64,000 nucleotides of DNA from Neorhizobium sp. UBA3556 (GCA_002376235.1 DFNX01000003.1:186001-250000), one strand, 5' to 3'; shown: positions 27,326-36,702, numbered from the stretch's first letter. Notes: generated by a model from the letters alone, not told the origin. A program made the numbers and translations.

Positions 27326-27549
27326 ATTTGCTGCAGTGCATTGCGATTTTTGATAAAGCCGAAAAATGTTACGAGGAATCGCATAAAGACATCTTCATTC
27401 CTCCTTAATCATGGGGTTAAAACGCCGCAGATTTATGTTGCGGCGCACAATATTGCGACGCTAACAGGGCGTATGGGCCATGATTGCCGCCTCCCGCCAA
27501 GCGGGCAGATTGATATGAAATCAACGACTATTATCAAAGGAATTTTCCC

Positions 27550-28593
27550 GTGGATCTTAGCCGCCGCAAACTCATGACGTTCGGCGCTGCCGCAGCAGCA
27601 ACCGTCGTCACCATCAAAAACGCTTCCGCCCAGGCCATCAGCTTCACCCCCTCGCCGATCTATCCCGATCCGGCAATCCAGGTTCTCGACCCGAGCTTTG
27701 CAAAGTATCGCGTTGCCAGCGCCTCGCTGGAACAGGTCGCAACTGGCGCACGCTGGCTGGAAGGCCCGGTCTACTTCGGTGACGGCAAGTACCTGCTGGT
27801 CAGCGACATCCCGAACAACCGCGTCATGAAGTTCGACGAGACGAACGAGACCTGGAGCGTGTTCGATGCCAATTCGAACTATGCCAACGGCCATTGCCGC
27901 GATCTTCAGGGGCGCCTGATCTCCTGCGAGCACCTGACCCGCCGCGTTACCCGCACGGAGCATGACGGTTCGATCACGGTTCTTGCCGACACCTACAAGG
28001 GCAAGAAGCTGAATTCGCCGAACGACATCGTCTGCAAGTCTGACGGCTCGCTGTGGTTTACCGATCCGCCATTCGGCATCGGCGGCATGTGGGAAGGCGA
28101 AAAGGCCGATCCCGAACTGCCGCATTCGGTTTACCGTATTTCGGCGGAAGGCGAGCTATCGCTGATCACCGACGAACTGAAGGGCCCGAACGGCATCGCT
28201 TTCTCCGAAGACGAAAAGAAGCTCTATGTCGTCGAAGGCCGTGCGCAGCCCTACCGTATCGTCTGGGCTTATGACGTCTCCAAGGACGGCAAGACGGTTT
28301 CCAACAAGAAGGCGCTGATCACTGCTGACGACAATGGCGGCCTCGATGGCTTCAAGGTCGATGTCGACGGCAACCTGTGGTGCGGCTGGGGTTCGTCCGG
28401 TGCTGCCGGCGCCAAGCCGGAAGAGCTGAACGGCGTGAAGGTGTTCAACAAGGAAGGCAAGGCGATCGGCTTCATCAAGCTACCGGAACGTTGCCCGAAC
28501 CTCGTTTTCGGCGGACGCAAGAAGAACCGCCTTTACATGGCATCCAGCCATTCGGTCTACGCGCTTTATGTCGAGACCCGTGGCGCGGTCTGA
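27550..28593 (+). CDS. Tat-exported SMP-30/gluconolactonase-family protein
   Basis: 347 residues from a GTG at 27550 with AAAGGA upstream. The N-terminus carries a twin-arginine signal (LSRRKLMTFGAAAAA, cleavage near ASAQA). The mature protein is a six-bladed propeller of the SMP-30/LRE type, with metal-site segments such as LEGPVYFGDGKYLLVSD, NSPNDIVCKSDGSLWFTDP and GPNGIAFSEDEKKLYV. Family members hydrolyse sugar lactones using a divalent metal. A periplasmic lactonase acting on aldonolactones is the simplest reading; the substrate is not proven. Terminator follows at once. Confidence 0.88.
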   Translation: MDLSRRKLMTFGAAAAATVVTIKNASAQAISFTPSPIYPDPAIQVLDPSFAKYRVASASLEQVATGARWLEGPVYFGDGKYLLVSDIPNNRVMKFDETNETWSVFDANSNYANGHCRDLQGRLISCEHLTRRVTRTEHDGSITVLADTYKGKKLNSPNDIVCKSDGSLWFTDPPFGIGGMWEGEKADPELPHSVYRISAEGELSLITDELKGPNGIAFSEDEKKLYVVEGRAQPYRIVWAYDVSKDGKTVSNKKALITADDNGGLDGFKVDVDGNLWCGWGSSGAAGAKPEELNGVKVFNKEGKAIGFIKLPERCPNLVFGGRKKNRLYMASSHSVYALYVETRGAV

Positions 28594-29060
28594 TCGCCTT
28601 TACCGGTGCCATTGAATTGAGGAACGGGCCGGAGCAATCCGGCCCGTTTCCGTTTCACCGGATGGGCAAATGTCAAGCCGGAAGCCGTTTTCGGGGTGAC
28701 AAGCCGGGATTGCGCCAATAGGAAACATTCTCACATTCTGCAGATCATGTAATTTCGATGATCGACGCCTTTCCCGAGCGGAACTGCGGGCGCAGATCGA
28801 TAGATTCCCCAGTCACTTCAACAGATCATGGGGAGAATGCGGTGTGCGCTCCTGATCGCCATGGCTTGGCGTGAGCCATTGGACGCCACCACTGACGAGG
28901 AGATAGTTAGAGCGGATACCAGACCCTGAACAGGATGAAACCTGATCGGTTCGAGATGCTGCCCAAGTGATCTCGACATGGCGATCTCGATATGCGGACT
29001 GCCAGTACGCAACAACCGATCCTGCGGTTTCAAGCTGATATTTCAAACGAGGACAATTTG
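28594..29060 (+). other. Spacer between the lactonase and the DUF3829 gene
   Basis: 467 bases. It starts with a terminator (28623-28656). The remainder has no supported gene; an open frame on the minus strand here overlaps the next gene and has no family look. I see no clear promoter. Confidence 0.55.
28623..28656 (+). terminator. Terminator of the lactonase gene
   Basis: Stem AACGGGCCGGA / TCCGGCCCGTT with a GCAA loop followed by TCCGTTT. Confidence 0.75.
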
Positions 29061-30011
29061 ATGAACACCAGAACCATGATCCGGTCGCTGGCCGTTGCGG
29101 CCTGCGTCCTGATGCTTTCTGCATGCGACGAAAGCAAGACCAATAAGGCAGAACAGAGCCAGCCGCCCGCCGAGCAGGCGGAAGTGCTGAAATATAACGC
29201 CTATGTCGAAGTGGCGAACTCGTTCCAGCGCACCTATGCCAAGGAACTGGCGACCTTCCAGAGCTATGTTCAGCCTGTGCTCGAGGGCAAGGACAAGAAC
29301 GACAACCTGTTTTATTCGACCAACAATCTGGACCGGCTGAAGAACGATCTTGCGAAGGCACGAGAGATGAAGCCCGACATGGCCGAACTCGACGGTCCTG
29401 CGGAAGCCTATCGCGATGCGGCTGAAAAGGCTGAACCGCTCGATCGGGAAATGGGCAATTACATCAGCGCCAAGACCTATCTGAGCGACAAGGGCGCGCA
29501 CGGGCGCGAAATCCAGCCCGCCTTCGTCGCTGCCATGGAAGCGCTCGCGACCGCGCAAGTAAATTTCGTTGGCGCCATCGACGCCAGGGACCGCGCCCGG
29601 ATCAAGGCCGAATTCGACAAGGCGGAGAAGGATACGCGCGACTATTTCCGCATCGGCATGATCTATCACATCAAGGAAAGCATGGACGCCGCAGACGGCT
29701 TCCTGCAGGGCAACGGGCTTGGCGACAAGAAGGACGCGTTGAACACCTCGCTCGACGAGTTCAACAAGATGGCGACGGGTTATGATGCCAAGGTGCGCGA
29801 GAAGAACAATGCCGGCTGCTCGTCGCTGATGCTCAACGTCAACGCTTACCTCTCCACCGGCCGCCAGATCATCCTGCGGACCGAGAACGGTCGCTATCAG
29901 GAAGACAAAAAAGCAAAGTTCCAGATGATGTCGGCCGAACGGCAGGACGCGTCCTCGCTGCTGCAGGACTATAACAACGTCATCAGCACGATCAATATGA
30001 ACCGCTGCTGA
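29061..30011 (+). CDS. DUF3829 (YiiG-type) lipoprotein
   Basis: About 316 residues from the ATG at 29061, preceded by CGAGGA. The lipobox LSAC ends the signal peptide, so Cys20 region is the lipidation site. The mature part is almost entirely helical, with the DUF3829 pattern YNAYVEVANSFQ at its start. Likely a periplasm-facing membrane-anchored protein; function unknown. A strong terminator follows the stop. Confidence 0.82.
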   Translation: MNTRTMIRSLAVAACVLMLSACDESKTNKAEQSQPPAEQAEVLKYNAYVEVANSFQRTYAKELATFQSYVQPVLEGKDKNDNLFYSTNNLDRLKNDLAKAREMKPDMAELDGPAEAYRDAAEKAEPLDREMGNYISAKTYLSDKGAHGREIQPAFVAAMEALATAQVNFVGAIDARDRARIKAEFDKAEKDTRDYFRIGMIYHIKESMDAADGFLQGNGLGDKKDALNTSLDEFNKMATGYDAKVREKNNAGCSSLMLNVNAYLSTGRQIILRTENGRYQEDKKAKFQMMSAERQDASSLLQDYNNVISTINMNRC

Positions 30012-30059
30012 GCCACCGTGCCGGCGTGCCACAGCGCTGCAACATCGAGCCTTACATGG

Positions 30060-30089
30060 CGGGCCGGAGAAATCCGGCCCGTTTTTTTT
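30060..30089 (+). terminator. Terminator of the DUF3829 gene
   Basis: Stem CGGGCCGGA / TCCGGCCCG with a short loop and eight Ts. Confidence 0.88.
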
Positions 30090-30320
30090 CGTGAGCCTAC
30101 GGATATGATCGGATAACCCGCTTCATTCTACGGAGCTTGCGAAAAGCCGTGATATGTTTGAGACATGGATCGCGTAACCGTAGAATTGTCACATTGACCG
30201 GTTCCAAGCTTTGCAGCTTGACGATCGCAAGCTGCCGAACCTATGCCAACATGATTTCCAGCCTGCCCCCGGAAATCATGTCCTACCCTTTAAAGCCTAT
30301 CCCCAACCTTCGGAGCTGCC

Positions 30321-31154
30321 ATGAGCGTGAGTTGGACTGATGCCGCCATCCTCGGACTTGTCCAGGGACTGACCGAATTCCTGCCGGTTTCCTCCAGTGC
30401 GCATTTGCGCGTTCTCGGCGAGTTCCTGCCTTCGGGGACTGACCCCGGTGCGGCATTCACGGCCATCACCCAGCTCGGCACCGAGACGGCGGTTCTCGTC
30501 TATTTCTGGAAGGACATCATCAGCATCGCGACCGCTTGGCTGCGACAGGTGTTCCGCATCGGCGATTACGACAAGGATGCCGCCCGCATGGGCTGGCTGA
30601 TCATCATCGGTTCGCTGCCGATCATCATCCTCGGCCTCGCCTTCAAGGACCAGATCGAGCACGGTCTGCGCAACATGTATATCACCGCCGTGATGCTGAT
30701 CGTCTTCGGCCTGATCCTCGGCTGGGCCGACAGGATCGGCAAGAAAAAATACGCACTGAAGCAATTGATCTGGCGCGACGGCATCATCTTCGGCTTCGCC
30801 CAGGCGATGGCGCTGATCCCTGGCGTCTCCCGCTCCGGCGGGACGATCACCGCCGGCCTGCTGATGGGTTATACGCGAGAAGCAGCGGCGCGCTATTCCT
30901 TCCTGCTTGCCGTTCCGGCCGTCTTCGGCTCGGGCTTCTACCAGCTCTTCAAGACGATGGGCGAGGAAACGGCCGTTGCCGCCGGCCCAACAGCGCTTGC
31001 GACGCTGATCGCCTTCGTCGTCGGCTACGCCGTCATCGTCTGGTTCCTGAAACTCGTCTCGACCAGAAGCTACATGCCGTTTGTCTGGTACCGCGTTGTC
31101 ATCGGCGTGGCGCTGCTCGGACTGCTCGGCTTCGGCTATTTGAGCCCGATCTGA
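30321..31154 (+). CDS. uppP: Undecaprenyl-diphosphatase
   Basis: 277 residues with the two BacA/UppP signatures: QGLTEFLPVSSSAHL (15-29, containing the catalytic glutamate region) and PGVSRSGGT (167-175, Arg171). About eight membrane helices. It recycles undecaprenyl pyrophosphate to the monophosphate for peptidoglycan and other polymers, and overproduction gives bacitracin resistance. It stands alone, with a mosaic repeat and terminator downstream. Confidence 0.94.
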   Translation: MSVSWTDAAILGLVQGLTEFLPVSSSAHLRVLGEFLPSGTDPGAAFTAITQLGTETAVLVYFWKDIISIATAWLRQVFRIGDYDKDAARMGWLIIIGSLPIIILGLAFKDQIEHGLRNMYITAVMLIVFGLILGWADRIGKKKYALKQLIWRDGIIFGFAQAMALIPGVSRSGGTITAGLLMGYTREAAARYSFLLAVPAVFGSGFYQLFKTMGEETAVAAGPTALATLIAFVVGYAVIVWFLKLVSTRSYMPFVWYRVVIGVALLGLLGFGYLSPI

Positions 31155-31163
31155 GCGTGAATG

Positions 31164-31267
31164 CCTAAAGCACGCCGCGATCTTTCAGATCCGCTTGCCC
31201 TGCTTTAGCTCTTTGTTTTTGCGCATGTCTTTATCCCGAAACCGGCAACCACTTTCGGGAGACATGC
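31164..31267. repeat. Intergenic mosaic repeat (RIME-like), copy 2
   Basis: About 104 bases, the best match to copy 1: CGCGATCTTTCAG, CTGCTTTAGCTC, TTTTTGCGCATGTCTT and CCCGAAACCGG...TTTCGGGAGACATGC. Two internal palindromes are visible. Confidence 0.75.
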
Positions 31268-31310
31268 GCCGGCCGTAAAAACGGAGAAAAAGCTCCGTTT
31301 AGACACATGA

Positions 31311-31340
31311 AAAACCGTCGATGTTTTCGGCGGTTTTTTT
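31311..31340 (+). terminator. Terminator after uppP
   Basis: Stem AAAACCGTCG / CGGCGGTTTT (one G-U type mismatch) followed by a T run. Confidence 0.75.
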
Positions 31341-31614
31341 GTGGATAGATGGGAACTGGTCGTCCAGATTAATTTTCGGAGCGGGATGTATCGGCTGCGG
31401 CGGCTTGCGCAAGTGGCAGCGCCCGACGATTCTGCATCTTCTTTTCCCTGGCGGCAGCCTAGGAATCCAGAATGTCGGGAAGAATGGAACTGGTATGCTT
31501 CGCCCTGACGGCAGCTGAAAGCTTCGCTGGATTGACGAACTGGTCTTTCGTCGCAGTCGTGTTCATCCTCCTGCGTTTACAGTCAAAAACGCAGGAAACA
31601 ATCGGAGGACAATG

Positions 31615-31638
31615 CCCCGGCGACGCTTGTCACCGGGG
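31615..31638 (-). terminator. Possible rpsU terminator hairpin
   Basis: Arms CCCCGG and CCGGGG with a 12-base loop lie about 20 bases after the rpsU stop on the minus strand; a second dyad, TCCTGCGTTT/AAACGCAGGA, lies at 31569-31596. Neither has a clear T run, so confidence is modest. Confidence 0.4.
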
Positions 31639-31656
31639 AAAAATATCGAATGGCAA

Positions 31657-31902
31657 TCAACGAGCCCGAGAAGCAACGACCTTCTTCTTCGGAGCCGGCA
31701 AAAGTCCTTCGCGCTGCATCTGCTTGCGGGCCAGTTTGCGGGCACGACGAATCGCTTCGGCTTTTTCGCGGGCGCGCTTTACCGACGGCTTTTCGAAAGC
31801 CTCACGCGCCCTCATCTCGCGAAACATGCCTTCGCGCTGCATCTTCTTCTTCAGGACGCGAAGCGCCTGATCAACATTGTTGTCCCTTACGAGTACCTGC
31901 AA
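31657..31902 (-). CDS. rpsU: 30S ribosomal protein S21
   Basis: 81 residues: MQVLVRDNNVDQALRVLKKK at the start, then the KMQREGMFREMR core and a long basic alphaproteobacterial tail ending KKKVVASRAR. S21 contacts the 16S rRNA 3' region and assists initiation. The start codon is TTG at 31902 with AGGAG six bases upstream; no in-frame ATG fits the conserved N-terminus. Confidence 0.94.
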   Translation of the reverse strand: MQVLVRDNNVDQALRVLKKKMQREGMFREMRAREAFEKPSVKRAREKAEAIRRARKLARKQMQREGLLPAPKKKVVASRAR

Positions 31903-32276
31903 AATATCTCCTGACGCGGTAAAACCGCACTTTTCCGATCTTGATCGTGTTCACGTTTATCCGCGAGTCGCCGGTTGATGGCGATCTCGCGATCGAGGTT
32001 TGCGAGGCATCTCAAGATGTCTCATCATTGGTATTGCAGCGCTTTATACGGCGCTCGCAGTTTTTCCAAATCAAATCCGACTTGAGACTGCATGCGGTCA
32101 TGGGAACCGGGCAAGAACAGTTTTGCTCGAACATCGTGTTTGACGGAGTGAAATGCTCCACTCCTTATGACCTCCGAGGGTCAAAACAAAAGGCCGGGGT
32201 TTGACGCCCGACCTCCTTATATCATCAAGCGTCTCGCGTGCCAGTACATCCATGGTCACGCGGACACGACGACATA
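31903..32276. other. Spacer between rpsU and the cold-shock gene
   Basis: 374 bases containing the rpsU 5' region and, at 32183-32213, the terminator of the cold-shock gene. An 87-codon plus-strand frame at 31941-32204 lacks a ribosome binding site and family similarity. Confidence 0.6.
32183..32213 (-). terminator. Terminator of the cold-shock gene
   Basis: On the minus strand, GGTCGGG and CCCCGGCC arms form a stem followed by TTTTGTTTT. Confidence 0.7.
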
Positions 32277-32486
32277 TTATTCTGCGCGCAGGTTGTCTGC
32301 GGAGCTTTTGCCAGAACGCTTGTCCTGCACGATGTCATAGCTGATCTTCTGACCGTCGTTCAGACCGCGCAGACCTGCACGCTCCACAGCGGAAACATGA
32401 ACGAACACGTCCTGACCGCCGTTGTCCGGCTGGATGAAGCCAAAGCCCTTGGTGCTGTTAAACCACTTTACTGTACCAGTGTTCAT
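32277..32486 (-). CDS. Cold-shock protein, CspA family
   Basis: A 69-residue single cold-shock domain with RNP1 KGFGFI and RNP2 VFVHVSA. It binds single-stranded RNA and DNA and acts as an RNA chaperone. The GGAAA ribosome binding site precedes the ATG. About 250 bases lie upstream before rel, enough for the long 5' leader usual for cold-induced csp mRNAs; that induction is inferred. Confidence 0.94.
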   Translation of the reverse strand: MNTGTVKWFNSTKGFGFIQPDNGGQDVFVHVSAVERAGLRGLNDGQKISYDIVQDKRSGKSSADNLRAE

Positions 32487-32743
32487 AACGATTTCCTTTC
32501 AATCGTTGGATATGCCGAATGCCGGCGGTAAATCGACGATGAGAGAAAATCCAGAAGAGCCGTAAAGGCTGCCGACAAGAGTCGCTAGCAAGGTTCGATG
32601 CTCCTAGACTAGCAACTAATGCGATTTAAACAAGGCAGGCATGAAAATAAAGCTTAGCGTGTGTGGCAAGCGCGACACAACCAGGCTTTAGATCAGCAAC
32701 AGGACCGTGCGCCCTATCGGCCGCTCCCGAAGCCCTTTACCCG

Positions 32744-35002
32744 TCAGTCGTAAATCCGCTTGAGGTTCGCCACGCAATCGAGTTCCTTCAGTTGCGAGAG
32801 AAGCTGGTTAAGCTGGCGCAGGTCCCATACCTCAATCTCCATAGCGATCTCGGAGAAGTCGTCGGCGCGGTTGGAGCCCATGGACATGGTGCGGATATTG
32901 ATGTCGAGCGCACCGATCGTCTTGGCGACAGTTGCGAGCGTGCCGGGTTCGTTGATCGTGTTGATCTCGATCTTGGCCGGGAAACGTGACTTGTTGGCTT
33001 CATCGAGATCCCAGCGGACATCGATCCAGCGTTCAGGCTCGTCATCGAATTTCTGCAGCGCAGGCGCCTGGATCGGGTAGATGGTGATGCCCTTACTCTT
33101 GCCCGCATCCATGATACCGACGATGCGATCACCCGGGACGGCACCGCTCGGGGCAAAACGTACCTGGGTATTGGCAGCAAGGCCGCGGATCGGCAGCAAT
33201 GTCGCCACGAGATCTGCTGCCTGGGCATTTTCCAGATCGGTCTGGGATTGCGCCGGCAGCTTGAACATCATGCCGGTTGCGCTCGGGACGTTAAACCAGC
33301 CCTGATCGGCGGCCGGCTTCACAGTGACGCGTTCGTCCTTGTAGTCCGGGAATACGGCGCGCAGCACGTCGAGCGAGGAAAGTTCACCACGGCCAACCGA
33401 GGCGATCGTATCCTCGACATCCTTCTGGGCCAGACGGTGAAGGGCAGGTTTCAGCGCCTCACGGGAAAAAGTCTTGCCGGCGCGCTCGAAGGTACGCTCC
33501 AGGATGCGGTGGCCGAGGCCGGCATATTGCTTGCGGATCGCCATGCGTGTGGCGCGGCGGATGGCCGAACGCGCCTTGCCGGTGACGACGATCTCTTCCC
33601 AGGCTGCCGGCGGCACCTGCACGCCGGAGCGGATGATCTCGACTTCGTCACCGTTGTTCAGCCGTGTGACGAGCGGCATGATGCGGCCGTTGATCTTGGC
33701 GCCAACCGTGGTGTCGCCGATATTGGTGTGAACCGCGTAAGCGAAATCGATCGGGGTTGCGCCACGCGGAAGCGCAATCAGCTTGCCCTTCGGGGTGAAG
33801 CAGAAGACCTGATCCTGGAAGAGTTCGAGCTTTGTGTGCTCGAGGAATTCTTCCGGGTTGTCGCCTTCGGCCAGAGACTCGATCGTATGGCGAAGCCAGG
33901 AATAGGCGTTCGATTGCTTCGGCAGCAGTTCATCGCCCTTGGCCGGCCCCTTCCCTTCCCCGGATTGGCCGTCTTTATAGAGCGTATGTGCGGCGATACC
34001 GTATTCGGCGATTTCCTGCATCAGCTGGGTGCGGATCTGCAGTTCGATACGCTGGCGGGACGGACCTACGATCGTGGTGTGGATCGAGCGGTAATCGTTC
34101 TGCTTCGGATTGGAGATATAATCCTTGAAGCGGCCCGGCACGACGCGCCAGCGGGTATGGACGATGCCGAGCGCCTTGTAGCAGCAGGCAACATCATCGA
34201 CGATAATGCGGAAACCGTAGACATCCGAGAGCTGCTCGAAGGAGAGCGACTTCGACTGCATCTTGCGGAAGACCGAATAGGGTTTCTTCTGCCGTCCCTT
34301 GACGAAAGTGTCGTTGAGGCCGTTGGCGACGAGAAGCTCGCGCAATTCGTCCTCGATCTTCTTGATCAGGCCTTCATTGTGGGCGGAGAGTTCGGCCAAA
34401 CGCTGGGTGACCGTCTCATAGGCTTCCGGATTGATATGGCGGAAGGACAGATCCTCCAGCTCGTCGCGCATGTCCTGCATACCCATGCGACCGGCAAGCG
34501 GCGCATAGATATCCATCGTCTCTTCGGAAATGCGCGCCTTCTGCTCGGGCTTCATATGGTCGAGCGTGCGCATGTTGTGGAGACGGTCGGCGAGCTTGAC
34601 GAGAAGCACGCGCACATCGTCGGAAATGGCGAGAAGCAGCTTGCGCAGGTTTTCCGCCTGCTTGGCCTTTTTCGACACGAGGTCGAGGCGTTTCAGCTTT
34701 GTCAGTCCCTCGACGAGGCGGCCGATATCTTCGCCGAACAGTTCGTCGATCTCGGCGCGAGTGGCCGTCGTATCCTCGATCGTATCATGCAGGAGCGCGA
34801 CCGCGATGGTCGACTCGTCGAGATGCATGTCAGTGAGGATGGCAGCGACTTCGAGCGGATGAGAAATATAGGGGTCGCCGGAAGCACGCTTCTGCTGGCC
34901 ATGCTTCTGCATGGCGTAAACATAGGCCTTGTTGAGAAGAGCTTCATTGGCATCGGGCTTGTATTTCTGCACCCGCTCAACAAGCTCGTACTGCCTCATC
35001 AT
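32744..35002 (-). CDS. rel: Bifunctional (p)ppGpp synthetase/hydrolase, RSH family
   Basis: 752 residues, full-length RSH. The HD hydrolase domain shows ISHPLEVA and His72-Asp73-TIED. The synthetase domain shows YGFRIIVDD and DYISNPKQNDYRSIHT. The C-terminal half holds TGS (FTPKGKLIALPRGATPIDFAYAVHT region) and ACT domains. It both makes and degrades the stringent alarmone on ribosome or nutrient signals. rpoZ lies 137 bases upstream on the same strand, a conserved pairing. Confidence 0.96.
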   Translation of the reverse strand: MMRQYELVERVQKYKPDANEALLNKAYVYAMQKHGQQKRASGDPYISHPLEVAAILTDMHLDESTIAVALLHDTIEDTTATRAEIDELFGEDIGRLVEGLTKLKRLDLVSKKAKQAENLRKLLLAISDDVRVLLVKLADRLHNMRTLDHMKPEQKARISEETMDIYAPLAGRMGMQDMRDELEDLSFRHINPEAYETVTQRLAELSAHNEGLIKKIEDELRELLVANGLNDTFVKGRQKKPYSVFRKMQSKSLSFEQLSDVYGFRIIVDDVACCYKALGIVHTRWRVVPGRFKDYISNPKQNDYRSIHTTIVGPSRQRIELQIRTQLMQEIAEYGIAAHTLYKDGQSGEGKGPAKGDELLPKQSNAYSWLRHTIESLAEGDNPEEFLEHTKLELFQDQVFCFTPKGKLIALPRGATPIDFAYAVHTNIGDTTVGAKINGRIMPLVTRLNNGDEVEIIRSGVQVPPAAWEEIVVTGKARSAIRRATRMAIRKQYAGLGHRILERTFERAGKTFSREALKPALHRLAQKDVEDTIASVGRGELSSLDVLRAVFPDYKDERVTVKPAADQGWFNVPSATGMMFKLPAQSQTDLENAQAADLVATLLPIRGLAANTQVRFAPSGAVPGDRIVGIMDAGKSKGITIYPIQAPALQKFDDEPERWIDVRWDLDEANKSRFPAKIEINTINEPGTLATVAKTIGALDINIRTMSMGSNRADDFSEIAMEIEVWDLRQLNQLLSQLKELDCVANLKRIYD

Positions 35003-35139
35003 TCCCGGATATGCCCTTCAAACCCACAGTGCCAACAAAGAAAATGGCGCGCCAACCTTCGGTTAGCGCAGCCATCACAAAAGAGACAACCAGATTAGGG
35101 CGATAGAATGAACGATAGGTTGCCCGAAGGCACCTATGA

Positions 35140-35544
35140 TCAGTAATCGTCACTCTTTTCCGGCGGAACCAGACCTTCGATACCGGCCAGAAGATCTTCT
35201 TCCGACATCTGGTCGAAGGTAACGACTTCCGGAGCATCTTCGTCTTCGGAGTCGGCTGCAACCGAAACGCCGCCGGCAGCGAGAAGCGCGACCGGATCGG
35301 GCTCGGGCTCGTCAACTTCAACATGCTTCTGCAGCGAGTGAATCAGGTCTTCCTTCAGATCGTCGGGAGACAGGGTCTCGTCGGCAATCTCGCGAAGGGC
35401 GACAACGGGATTCTTGTCATTGTCGCGGTCGATGGTGATTGCAGCGCCCTGCGAAATCTGGCGAGCGCGATGGCTTGCGAGCAGAACCAGCTCGAAACGG
35501 TTGTCGACTTTGTCAATGCAATCTTCTACTGTGACGCGGGCCAT
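35140..35544 (-). CDS. rpoZ: DNA-directed RNA polymerase omega subunit
   Basis: 134 residues from the ATG at 35544 (MARVTVEDCIDKV). The conserved core includes NRFELVLLASHRARQIS and NPVVALREIADE; a long acidic C-terminal tail follows, as usual in alphaproteobacteria. Omega assists RNA polymerase assembly and is part of a ppGpp-binding site in proteobacteria, which fits the downstream rel gene. Confidence 0.95.
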   Translation of the reverse strand: MARVTVEDCIDKVDNRFELVLLASHRARQISQGAAITIDRDNDKNPVVALREIADETLSPDDLKEDLIHSLQKHVEVDEPEPDPVALLAAGGVSVAADSEDEDAPEVVTFDQMSEEDLLAGIEGLVPPEKSDDY

Positions 35545-36014
35545 TGCCTGTCCTTTGCGGTCCTGGATTTCCGGAATTGATACGCCCGATACAGCCATCG
35601 GACGGGAAATTCAAGTTTTTCCTGACCTGGGACCAATCGAGACGTGAGTTACGAGGCGTTTACTGAGGAGAAAACGTCCCGTTGAAGGATGCAAATCGAT
35701 GATGGACCTGATCTCCATCAAGGCTTGCGGGCAGATAAGAAGGTGAATTTCACCTTTGATCGGATCTAAAGTCCGATCATGCCGAATCTTTAAAAATCAC
35801 CACTGGATGGTCCAAGCTTCGGATATGCTACTAAAGTGTCCAGGGGGAGAGGACTATATTCAATCAACACGTGCTTGGAATATTGCAAATCCTATCATAC
35901 ATGACAGATATATGAATAGTTCGTAATGTAAGAGAATTATTCCGGTATCGTCGATTCAACTTTTCGTTTTGCCGATACGTTCGGAAAACGCGCATAAAAA
36001 AGGGATGGAGACAT
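35545..36014. other. AT-rich divergent spacer between rpoZ and the NYN gene
   Basis: 470 bases carrying promoters for both sides. Two small hairpins stand side by side: AAGGTGAATTTCACCTT (35740-35756) and GATCGGATCTAAAGTCCGATC (35758-35778, arms GATCGGA/TCCGATC). The part from 35810 to 36000 is distinctly AT-rich. No protein gene is seen; a small RNA ending at the hairpins is possible. Confidence 0.55.
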
Positions 36015-36590
36015 ATGTTTGACCCGAGAGAGAAGATTGCTCTCTTTATCGATGGCGCGAATTTATACGCCGCCTCAAAAAGCCTCGGCTTCGATATCGA
36101 TTATCGCAAGCTTCTGAAGGCTTTTCAAAAACGCGGTTACCTGCTTCGCGCTTATTACTACACGGCGCTGATCGAGGACCAGGAATACTCCTCCATCCGC
36201 CCACTGATCGATTGGCTCGATTACAATGGCTACAAGGTCGTTACCAAGCCTGCGAAGGAATTTACCGACAGTCTCGGCCGTCGCAAGATCAAGGGCAATA
36301 TGGATATCGAACTGGCCATCGATGCGATGGAACAGTCTGAAACCGTCGACCATCTGGTGATCTTCTCCGGTGACGGCGACTTCACAAACCTGGTGGAAGC
36401 GCTGCAGCGCCGCGGCCGCAAGGTTTCGGTCGTATCAACGATGCAGACGCAGCCGCCGATGATTGCCGACGACCTGCGCCGCCAGGCCGATCACTTCATC
36501 GACCTGATGACGCTCAAGGCCGAAGTTGGCCGCGATCCGAGCGAGCGGGCTGCGCGTCCAACCGAACCTACCGAGCCGGCAGATGCGTAA
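36015..36590 (+). CDS. NYN-domain (LabA/DUF88-like) protein
   Basis: 191 residues with the PIN-like NYN fold: FIDGANLYAA at the start, then GNMDIELAIDAM and FSGDGDFTNLVEAL, giving the expected acidic cluster. Members are predicted metal-dependent RNases, and LabA in cyanobacteria acts in circadian output. The biological role here is unknown. A terminator lies 130 bases downstream, after a mosaic repeat. Confidence 0.87.
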   Translation: MFDPREKIALFIDGANLYAASKSLGFDIDYRKLLKAFQKRGYLLRAYYYTALIEDQEYSSIRPLIDWLDYNGYKVVTKPAKEFTDSLGRRKIKGNMDIELAIDAMEQSETVDHLVIFSGDGDFTNLVEALQRRGRKVSVVSTMQTQPPMIADDLRRQADHFIDLMTLKAEVGRDPSERAARPTEPTEPADA

Positions 36591-36598
36591 CTGTTGAA

Positions 36599-36702
36599 CC
36601 TTGAGCACGACGCGATCTTCCAAGTTCGCGTTGTGTGCTTTCGTTTCTTTTTTCGCGCACGCCTTCATCGCGATAACCGATGACCAGTTGCGGAATGCAA
36701 GC
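36599..36702. repeat. Intergenic mosaic repeat (RIME-like), divergent copy 3
   Basis: Aligns over its length with copies 1 and 2 (GAGCACGACGCGATCTTCCA, TTTTTTCGCGCACG, GATAACCGATGACCAGTTGCGG) but with many substitutions. Confidence 0.6.

Larger units (their letters stand above)
31155..31656. other. Spacer between uppP and rpsU (convergent)
   Basis: 502 bases holding a mosaic repeat (31164-31267), a weak hairpin AAACGGAG/CTCCGTTT (31279-31300), the uppP terminator (31311-31340) and two GC hairpins near rpsU. Short open frames here run into antisense rpsU and are not supported. Confidence 0.65.

Noticed and set aside
28813..29361. Minus-strand open frame in the lactonase to lipoprotein spacer
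   Set aside because: Overlaps the lipoprotein gene start, has a composition unlike local genes and no recognisable domain.
31472..31870. Plus-strand open frame of 132 codons
   Set aside because: Its 3' half is antisense rpsU and the rest crosses terminator hairpins.
31941..32204. Plus-strand open frame of 87 codons
   Set aside because: No ribosome binding site, no similarity and it runs into the cold-shock terminator.
33248..35098. Plus-strand open frame of 616 codons
   Set aside because: Fully antisense to rel, whose domains and catalytic residues are unmistakable; high-GC third positions keep the opposite strand open.
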